From: CAZYTO01 sp964650405 | GTDB lineage: Bacteria; Acidobacteriota; Thermoanaerobaculia; Gp7-AA8 | Length of the DNA: 16,915 nt | Assembly: GCA_964650405.1 (NCBI GenBank) | Contig: CAZYTO010000111.1 | Coordinates: 1 to 16,915 of the forward strand | Direction of reading: 5' to 3' | Program-made: the position numbers and the translations under genes | Shown: piece by piece, positions 1-4,841 of the stretch | Numbering within the stretch: position 1 is the stretch's first letter | How the letters are laid out: each line of letters starts with the position of its first letter | The notes under the pieces: model-generated | The model's database searches: none | The model's input: the letters and a program-made list of their open reading frames with translations, nothing else | Told to the model about the DNA's origin: nothing

Positions 1-275
1 CCAGCCGCAGCAGCTCCGGCAGCACCGCCGCCGTCTCCGCGCCGAGGGCCTCCTCGACCACCTCCTGCGACCAGAATTCCAGCCCGAACGACACCAGCTC
101 TCCCCACGGCAATACGGTCCCGTCCCCCTTCACGCCCTCCAGTTCCCCCGCCGCCATCCACTCCCGCACCCCCCCTCTCCGTCATCCCCAGCATCTCCGC
201 CGCCTCGCCGATCGTGTAGGTGGGGGAGGGGTGGAGGAAGAGGGTGCGGATGGTGTCGGGGGAGACGGTGGTCAT
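1..275 (-). pseudogene. HTH antitoxin-like protein, 5' part, frameshifted in a G7 run
   Basis: Reading leftwards from ATG at 275 the protein begins MTTVSPDTIRTLFLHPSP, then TYTIGEAAEMLGMTER, a MerR/excisionase-style helix-turn-helix start. An AAAGGAC Shine-Dalgarno lies just upstream. After GMTER the frame goes wrong at seven consecutive G on the coding strand (plus-strand C at 169-175). With six G the protein would continue GVREWMAAGELEGVKGDG, then TVLPWGELVSFGLEFWSQEVVEEALG, which is clearly the true frame and stays open to the window edge. As written, the initial frame becomes Gly/Ala-rich nonsense. The rest of the gene lies left of base 1. I associate this type of HTH protein with toxin-antitoxin or small regulatory pairs; the partner, if any, is outside the window. 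A sequencing error in the homopolymer is as likely as a real mutation or slippage site. Confidence 0.7.
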
Positions 276-354
276 GAGTTGTCCTTTCGTCACTCGTTTG
301 GTCAAATTGGTGCTGCGAACAGTGTCGCGCTTCGCGGAAGGCACGAACCCTTCG

Positions 355-382
355 CCTTCTCCCCGCCGCAGCGGGGAGAAGG
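355..382. repeat. 12-bp perfect hairpin, interspersed-repeat type
   Basis: CCTTCTCCCCGC (355-366) and GCGGGGAGAAGG (371-382) form a perfect 12-bp stem around a CGCA loop. It is followed by gtgccgaaggcggatgaggg, a sequence style common in short interspersed palindromic elements of GC-rich bacteria. It lies between the divergent genes at 275 and 478. It could also terminate or insulate transcription, but no T-run follows. Only one copy is in this window. Confidence 0.6.
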
Positions 383-426
383 TGCCGAAGGCGGATGAGG
401 GGTCCTCCGTCGTCGCATGTCGCGGC

Positions 427-442
427 ACGACCCATGGGTCGT
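427..442. promoter_or_regulatory. 16-bp perfect palindrome, candidate XRE operator
   Basis: ACGACCCATGGGTCGT is a perfect 16-bp palindrome centred 43 bp upstream of the GTG start of the XRE gene at 478. It abuts the place where a -35 box would sit. Small XRE and C-protein regulators typically bind such dyads at their own promoters, so autoregulation is a reasonable inference. Binding is not shown by the sequence itself. Confidence 0.45.
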
Positions 443-465
443 AATCAATGTAGGTCCGTCACGGC

Positions 466-471
466 TACGAT
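466..471 (+). promoter_or_regulatory. Candidate -10 box TACGAT, possible leaderless start
   Basis: TACGAT at 466-471 is followed by six bases and then the GTG start of the XRE gene at 478. A transcript starting the usual 7 bases after the -10 would begin at or next to the GTG, giving a leaderless mRNA. No Shine-Dalgarno is seen at a usable distance from GTG. The -35 region (443-448, AATCAA) is poor, so the promoter would be weak or activator-dependent. Confidence 0.3.
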
Positions 472-477
472 GCAAGG

Positions 478-723
478 GTGACGCGACGTGAAGACCGCCG
501 TCCGGAAGCTGAAATCTTCGGCGCGACCGTTCGTCGATTCCGCGAAGAGCAGGGTCTCTCGCAGGACCGCCTGTGCGAAGCCGCCGGTGTCAGCCAACGT
601 TACCTCAGTGCCCTGGAGCGGGGCGAGAACAGTCCGACTCTGACGCTCATCCTCCAGCTCTGCGACGCCCTCGGCGTGTCGCCGGCCGAGTTGCTGGAGG
701 ACGTGTGGCGGAAGAGGCGGTGA
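478..723 (+). CDS. Small XRE-family HTH transcriptional regulator
   Basis: An 81-aa protein that is almost entirely a Cro/C1-type helix-turn-helix domain. FGATVRRFREEQGLSQ is followed by DRLCEAAGVSQRYLSALERG (HTH about residues 27-48), then ENSPTLTLILQLCDALG and VSPAELLEDV. Size and layout match stand-alone XRE repressors and the controller (C) proteins of restriction-modification systems, but no methylase or nuclease gene is present here. The start is GTG at 478; an ATG at 470 is out of frame and closed by TGA after three codons. The gene may be leaderless, with TACGAT just upstream, and a 16-bp palindrome at 427-442 is a natural operator candidate. It converges on the zinc-ribbon gene ending at 768. 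Family assignment is firm; the target is unknown. Confidence 0.9.
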   Translation: MTRREDRRPEAEIFGATVRRFREEQGLSQDRLCEAAGVSQRYLSALERGENSPTLTLILQLCDALGVSPAELLEDVWRKRR

Positions 724-767
724 CGAACGGGTTGGGCAGTCTGGGTTGAGTCACGTTTGGCTATGAG

Positions 768-998
768 TCATCTCTTTCGAAAGACGACCGCGAACACCAT
801 CGCGATGAACATGAGTAGTAACCCAAGCGGCGGGTATACGAAAAGCAAAGCCAAGCCAAGGATCGCCAAGCAGCCGGCCCCGCCACAGCCAATGTCTTGT
901 TGGTACCATGGCACCGGAACGGGCCTTCCGCAGCGCGGGCATGCAGACGCCTCCGATGAAATCTGAGACCCACAGTCTTGACAAATGGTCAGTGGCAT
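768..998 (-). CDS. Small zinc-ribbon membrane protein
   Basis: A 76-aa protein beginning MPLTICQDCGSQISSEASAC. Cys6-x2-Cys9 and Cys20-x2-Cys23 form a minimal zinc ribbon near the N-terminus. A Gly/Cys linker follows, then a strongly hydrophobic region (about residues 38-73) broken by YPPLG, so probably two membrane segments, and a basic FRKR end. ATG at 998 was chosen over longer readings because GAGGA lies 10 bases upstream and the ribbon starts immediately. The gene lies 99 bp downstream of the protease stop on the same strand and may be co-transcribed with it. Proteins of this layout are common and mostly uncharacterised, so no specific function is claimed. Confidence 0.8.
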   Translation of the reverse strand: MPLTICQDCGSQISSEASACPRCGRPVPVPWYQQDIGCGGAGCLAILGLALLFVYPPLGLLLMFIAMVFAVVFRKR

Positions 999-1038
999 GT
1001 TGTTTCTGTCCTCTACGCAAAGAGATTCCCGACTTGAT

Positions 1039-1063
1039 GCTGCGAGCAATGGAGATTCGCAGC
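1039..1063. repeat. 7-bp inverted repeat between protease and zinc-ribbon genes
   Basis: GCTGCGA (1039-1045) and TCGCAGC (1057-1063) form a perfect 7-bp stem with an 11-base loop in the 99-bp spacer between the two minus-strand genes. On the minus strand no U-run follows, so it is not a standard terminator. It could be an attenuator, an mRNA processing site, or chance. Confidence 0.35.
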
Positions 1064-1097
1064 TTTGTTAGCTGACAATTCAGGGCCTATAGAGTCG

Positions 1098-2795
1098 TCA
1101 ATGTTTCGTGCCTTCGATCTGTTTTCGATATGGTTCAAAGTCCAACCATATTTTCTCAACCGTCTCTGGGCGCACGCTCAGCACGATAGCCTGCGATGGC
1201 GTTTTCTCGGTGAAAAGCTGAAGGGTAACTGTTCCACACTGCGGACCGATAGCATCAGGTGGATATGCGTAAAGCCCTTCAAATGTCGCGTCCTTGACAC
1301 GAATGAAGGCATTGTTTTCGTTGATGACGATGACAGCCTTCGAACGCTGAATCGGTTCGATCGTTTTCACTCCGCACATCAGCTTCATGCGGTAGAAGTC
1401 TGCTTGGAAGGCCATATTCGCTGGGCCTCCGTACATACCTTGCGACATCGCCATGCCTCGTCCGAACGCCGACCAGAACCCCTCGCGTAGTTGTGGACGG
1501 GCATTCACTAGCAGGACCGGCCGGAATTCCCCAACGTACTCCTCCCAATTTCTGAAGTCATGACCGGGGTCATACGTGTTTTGAATCGCCTCGACGTTTC
1601 GCCGGTTACGTCGGGCTTTTCCCTTTGCGGATTCAACCTCGGACTGCCGTCGGACGCGGTACAACATTACAGGCGTTTCGAACGCGACGTCGAACCCGCC
1701 GATACCGTAGGTGTATGGTCTCATGTTGAACTTCTCGGCGTTAACCGCTGCCTTGATCGCATCGAGTGGAAATTTCCCGGTGGGTTCGACAGGGAGAAGA
1801 GTTGCCTCGGGAGGCGCATCGTTGAGCCGTTTTCGCGCTTCGTCCAGAAGAGGCATAGCCTCCTCGATACGCACGATGCCAGCGATTCCGGGGCCGCCGT
1901 TCGATGGCAGGTCGCCGAAGGTAGTCATGCCGACAACCTGTCCGAGAGAATTGAACAGCGGTCCTCCGGAATTGCCGTGGTTGATGTTGATGTCGGAGAT
2001 GATTGCCCGAGCTTCCACCTTGCTCACAATGCCGCTCGTGATGATCTTTCGCTGGTTCAGGGGACTGCCGATCGTGAATACACGCTCACCTTCGACGACG
2101 GTCGGTTCTCCTTGAGTCACGGCGGCGATGGGCGCGGATATTGCCCCATCGAACGCGTTCGTCGCGATTCGAAGGATGGCGATGTCCCTGTCCGGATTCG
2201 CAGCCAGCACTACCGCGCGCACCTTCCGGTCCTCGTCAAACTGTACGGAGTTCATCTGGGAACGGCTGACGACGTGTTCGTTAGTGATCACCAGTCCTGA
2301 GGCGGCGTCGATGATGAATCCGGTACCATGACCAATTTCAGACCATACGGTCACTACGGAGTTGCGCAGGGTGCTGAATTGTGACGTGAGTTCATCGACG
2401 ACGTGCCCGGCCCTGCTTGGCGGTGGTGCCGCGGATGATGTGGCGTTGTCGTTGCTGAAATCGAGGCTTGCACCTTGGGCCGACAGCTCGATGCGTTGCT
2501 GCCAACGGTACTGCTTACTATCGAAGGTGACAGACTCCGTCGACACCTCGTAAGTCCCCACCGGAAGGTCAGCCTCTGCGAGGCCGTCGAAGTTGGTTCT
2601 AACCGAGAAGGTCTCAGTAACCGAATCCAGACGTTTGATCGACACTGCCAATCGGGGTACAGGCTTTTGGTTGAGTGCCGTGTCAATGAGGATTGCTCGG
2701 ATTCTGACGTGCGCATTGTTCTCGGCGAAAACGAGCTGGGTCGAAAGCAGATTGATGCCGACGGCCAACAAAACGAATGAACGACAGCGTCTCAT
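1098..2795 (-). CDS. Secreted trypsin-like serine protease with N-terminal Ig/transthyretin-like domain
   Basis: A 565-aa protein from ATG at 2795, preceded by a strong AAGGAGAT ribosome site. The frame stays open further upstream, but ATG 2795 begins a good signal peptide (MRRCRSFVLLAVGINLLSTQ, then LVFA, cleavage near residue 24). Residues about 28-110 (VRIRAILIDTALNQKPVPRL, TNFDGLAEADLPVGTYEV) look like a CarboxypepD_reg/transthyretin-like beta-sandwich. Residues about 135-310 are a trypsin-fold (S1C/HtrA-like) domain: GTGFIID, VITNEHVV (His174), PDRDIAIL (Asp204) and NHGNSGGPLF (Ser276) give an intact catalytic triad. No PDZ motif follows, unlike DegP. Residues about 330-565 form a domain I do not recognise, containing a Gly/Met-rich stretch (SAFGRGMAMSQGMYGG). 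It likely cleaves proteins in the periplasm or outside the cell. The zinc-ribbon gene follows 99 bp downstream. Confidence 0.9.
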   Translation of the reverse strand: MRRCRSFVLLAVGINLLSTQLVFAENNAHVRIRAILIDTALNQKPVPRLAVSIKRLDSVTETFSVRTNFDGLAEADLPVGTYEVSTESVTFDSKQYRWQQRIELSAQGASLDFSNDNATSSAAPPPSRAGHVVDELTSQFSTLRNSVVTVWSEIGHGTGFIIDAASGLVITNEHVVSRSQMNSVQFDEDRKVRAVVLAANPDRDIAILRIATNAFDGAISAPIAAVTQGEPTVVEGERVFTIGSPLNQRKIITSGIVSKVEARAIISDININHGNSGGPLFNSLGQVVGMTTFGDLPSNGGPGIAGIVRIEEAMPLLDEARKRLNDAPPEATLLPVEPTGKFPLDAIKAAVNAEKFNMRPYTYGIGGFDVAFETPVMLYRVRRQSEVESAKGKARRNRRNVEAIQNTYDPGHDFRNWEEYVGEFRPVLLVNARPQLREGFWSAFGRGMAMSQGMYGGPANMAFQADFYRMKLMCGVKTIEPIQRSKAVIVINENNAFIRVKDATFEGLYAYPPDAIGPQCGTVTLQLFTEKTPSQAIVLSVRPETVEKIWLDFEPYRKQIEGTKH

Positions 2796-3203
2796 GCCGA
2801 TCTCCTTGGAAATCGTTTCTAAGCTAAGGACGAGAGCGGTTACCGTTAGCGACACCCCGCACGCAAAGAAGTGGCGAACTGACTTCGACTTGAGCTCCTG
2901 GCCGTGGCCACCATCGATAGAGTGACACGGCTTGGACTTCGGCATCCCCCGTCGGCGATGGGAAGACTCTGAGTTGACGGTTTGACGTCTTGAACCAAGA
3001 GGAGCGTGCTGTCTTAGTCGAGACAGGCGAATGACTTATAAGTAGTCGATGGAATACCAATGTCGTTAGAAGGCTTTCGGAGCTCACGCCTCACCGCCAC
3101 TTTCCAGGCGCGCCGATTCGCGGCGCAGTCGGCGGGCGATGGTTTCCGGCACCGGGTTCGCTTGCTTCGATTGCATGCCGGTGATCATAGCGCCCGGCCG
3201 AAA
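2796..3203. other. Intergenic region upstream of the protease
   Basis: This 408-bp stretch should contain the protease promoter, but no convincing -35/-10 pair was found on the minus strand. The protease frame is open to 2945 without coding character or a ribosome site at the upstream ATG. The only other item is a 30-codon minus-strand reading frame at 3084-3176, listed separately. Confidence 0.4.
3084..3176 (-). CDS. Possible 30-aa peptide or truncated gene start
   Basis: A minus-strand frame from ATG at 3176 encodes MQSKQANPVPETIARRLRRE and ends ESARLESGGEA. It is preceded by TATGAT (plus 3184-3189), 7 bases before the ATG, a good -10 box placed for a leaderless transcript. The composition is protein-like, Arg/Glu-rich and helical. 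It could be a genuine small protein or the surviving 5' end of a larger gene cut off by rearrangement. No Shine-Dalgarno and only a poor -35 are visible, and it borders a repeat element, so confidence is low. Confidence 0.25.
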   Translation of the reverse strand: MQSKQANPVPETIARRLRRESARLESGGEA

Positions 3204-3283
3204 GCGCCGGCATCCTGCCGATTGGCAAAGCGGCGTGCTGCCGCTCCGGAGCGGCGGCTGCAACCGCCAACCCAGCCGCCTGA
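3204..3283. repeat. Interspersed GC-rich repeat, degenerate copy A
   Basis: gcgccggcatcctgccg, followed by attggcaaagcggc and then ctgccgctccgg and a gcggcggctg...cagccgcctg segment, matches the core of the copies at 3543 and 8063. Copy A lacks the shared right-hand tail and has lost clear terminal inverted repeats. It looks like an old or partial copy. Confidence 0.6.
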
Positions 3284-3479
3284 AGTCACATCAGCCTTTG
3301 ATGACATAACAACCGCAGATGCAAGTCCTCCGGAGGTAGTAGGTACGGCAACCACGCTCAACGTGTTGTCAGGAGTCTTGTCATCTACAACCTACTCCGT
3401 CGAGCTTGCGCAACTCTCGAGCGAGGCTGCTTCGAAGAAGGTCGCGAGAAACGTCGTCCAGCGTTTCGACAGCTCATAG
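3284..3479 (+). pseudogene. Possible C-terminal gene remnant
   Basis: Immediately after repeat copy A the plus strand reads in one frame VTSAFDDITTADASPPEVVG, then TATTLNVLSGVLSSTTYSVE and LAQLSSEAASKKVARNVV, ending QRFDSS and TAG at 3477-3479. The residue mix is protein-like, and the base composition is visibly less GC-rich than the repeats around it. The frame continues upstream only through the repeat, which is not plausible coding. This may be the tail of a gene whose front was replaced by the repeat. No family was recognised, and it may simply be non-coding DNA. Nothing else is seen between here and the next repeat at 3543. Confidence 0.2.
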
Positions 3480-3542
3480 TGCCCTCCCGATTGGCGATTG
3501 AGCGACATGCTACTGCATCTTCGTGATTCCACATGGAGAGAG

Positions 3543-3753
3543 GCAAGTGCGGGAGCGCCGGCATCGTGCCGGCTGGCGAAGCGGCATCCTGCCGCTCCGG
3601 CGCCGCGGCGGCTGGAAGCCGCCGGGCCAGCCGCCTGGAAGGCGGCGCTCCTGCGCTTGCCGTCAGCGCGCCTCAGCGTCGACAACGCATTTGCAGGTGT
3701 TCGTACGACCTCCACTCGGTTCGGCACGGCGCGGCCGTCGGCGCAGCCGTGCC
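3543..3753. repeat. Interspersed GC-rich repeat, copy B, with imperfect terminal inverted repeats
   Basis: The core is 3543-3660. GCAAGTGCGGGAGCGCC on the left is the imperfect reverse complement of GGCGCTCCTGCGCTTGC on the right (15 of 17 match). Inside are nested hairpins (GGCGGCT/AGCCGCC and GCCGCC/GGCGGC pairs) and GGCATCCTGCC motifs. A shared tail follows to 3753, with gacctccactcggttcgg and a GGCACGGC...GCCGTGCC hairpin (3723-3730 with 3746-3753). Copy C at 8063-8239 has the same order of elements. The hairpin lies 16 bp past the stop of the Panacea gene, so it may help terminate that transcript. No transposase is present, so it is REP- or MITE-like at most. Confidence 0.75.
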
Positions 3754-3769
3754 CTACGCCGGCCTACGT

Positions 3770-4384
3770 TTATTGCTCGGCTTCCCACGACATGGCGGTG
3801 GCGAAGTTTCGATCTTCCTGCTGCAGTTCCATGAGCCTGAGGACGTTCTCTGCTTCGGGGCGACCTTCGAAGAAGAGGCCGTAGTCGATCATGACACTGC
3901 TGCCGGCCGGGCGGGATTGGTTGGCGTACTTCCAGGCCGGCTCGTGATGCGATTCCTGGCTGAGCTGCCATGCGGACTTGCTGCCGTGCTCGCGCAGCAC
4001 ATGATCGAGAGCCTCGATGTCCGAGTCTGAGAACACGTCGAGATCGGCGTGCTGCCTCGCGCGGAAGACGGGACAGGTCCGGCCGGTCCTTTCAACTGTG
4101 AGGTAGGCGTCGAATAGCGGCTTGGCCACGGGCGGATAGTCGGGGTCACCCGCGATGACGTCGCTCATGACGTTGAGCGAGGTGGAGGGTACCGGGCCGT
4201 ACTCCATGCACGCGTAGGCATCGCCGATCACGGGGCGGCCGTAGGTCAGGAGATGGCATTTGTCCGCGTGAAACAACAGCTTCGCGGCCTTCATCTTGTC
4301 GAGGTCGTCGATGCCGTGATCCGCGAAGTATACCAGTGCCTGAACCACCTTCTCGGGATCAAAGCGGAAGCGGATGTTGGTCAT
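3770..4384 (-). CDS. Panacea-domain (DUF4065, SocA-like) protein
   Basis: A 204-aa protein from ATG at 4384. Residues about 30-66 carry the family hallmark: KMKAAKLLFHADKCHL, then YGRPVIGDAYACMEYGPVP. FDPEKVVQALVYF lies before it and a helical DSDIEALDHVLREHGSKSAW segment in the second half. Panacea (DUF4065) domains are known as antitoxins that neutralise diverse toxins and as proteolytic-adaptor-like proteins (SocA). No toxin gene is adjacent: downstream is repeat copy B and upstream 457 bp of non-coding DNA, then the ATPase operon on the same strand. A TTG at 4411 would add nine residues; neither start has a clear Shine-Dalgarno, and ATG fits the family N-terminus better. Family call is good; its role here is open. 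Confidence 0.85.
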   Translation of the reverse strand: MTNIRFRFDPEKVVQALVYFADHGIDDLDKMKAAKLLFHADKCHLLTYGRPVIGDAYACMEYGPVPSTSLNVMSDVIAGDPDYPPVAKPLFDAYLTVERTGRTCPVFRARQHADLDVFSDSDIEALDHVLREHGSKSAWQLSQESHHEPAWKYANQSRPAGSSVMIDYGLFFEGRPEAENVLRLMELQQEDRNFATAMSWEAEQ

Positions 4385-4416
4385 GCAGTGCGGTTGCGGT
4401 TGGTGGAACAACTACG

Positions 4417-4446
4417 AGTTTACCGCTTGAGATGTCAGTACCTCAA
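4417..4446 (-). promoter_or_regulatory. Candidate promoter of the Panacea gene, with overlapping dyad
   Basis: On the minus strand TTGAGG (plus 4441-4446) and TAAACT (plus 4417-4422) are 18 bp apart, each matching four of six consensus bases, and would give a short leader to ATG 4384. TTGAG and CTCAA form an inverted repeat (10-base spacing) lying over the -35 and spacer. Such placement would suit autorepression, as is usual for antitoxin genes, but this is inference. Confidence 0.35.
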
Positions 4447-4841
4447 ACGGAGGCACGGCGGCGCATATGCCGGGAAGAGAGAGCAGGCACAGTCTACCGG
4501 CTGTAGGATCGTTGTTTGGCGATCCAGAGCGTCCGGCGCTCGGAGAGGCACTGGTTAATTAATTCTACTGTGTCACTTTTCGAGAGCTTGGTAAGTCGTT
4601 TATAATGAGCGGCAAGGCTGTACAGCAGTCCGGCACTCGAGAGGAGTGATAAACATGAGCGCCGAGCGCTGAGCGCTGGTCGCCGCACGGCGCGATCAGG
4701 CGCTTCAACGCCTCGTTCGACGAGCTAAGATGGCAGCATGGCGTTGGTTGTGTTGCGCATGGTTCTCTACCACCTGGCAGCCACCCCAGCGGACGTCGCT
4801 GCTGGGAGATTCACCCTCCAGTAAGGCCCCACCAACAACCT
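4447..4841. other. Intergenic region with orphan plus-strand promoter-like signal
   Basis: This 395-bp stretch lies between the Panacea promoter and the ATPase stop. It holds a perfect TATAAT at 4601-4606, reading plus. About 35 bp further a strong GAGGAG ribosome site precedes ATG at 4655, but that frame (ATG AGC GCC GAG CGC) stops at TGA after five codons. Beyond the stop the same frame reads ALVAARRDQALQRLVRRAK, which could be the ruins of a gene. A -35 is not obvious (TTTCGA at 4578 is the best). No terminator for the upstream ATPase operon is evident. Confidence 0.4.

Noticed and set aside
1560..2300. Plus-strand open frame opposite the protease
   Set aside because: It lies over the catalytic domain of a clear minus-strand protease and has no recognisable motifs.
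3498..4030. Plus-strand frames running through repeat copy B into the Panacea gene
   Set aside because: The Ala/Gly/Pro/Arg-rich products come from the repeat, and the Panacea gene on the other strand is well supported.
4494..4688. Minus-strand frame of 64 codons between the Panacea and ATPase genes
   Set aside because: It has only a GTG start without a ribosome site. The end (KLSKSDTVELINQCLSERRT) looks somewhat protein-like, but there is no family match to support it.
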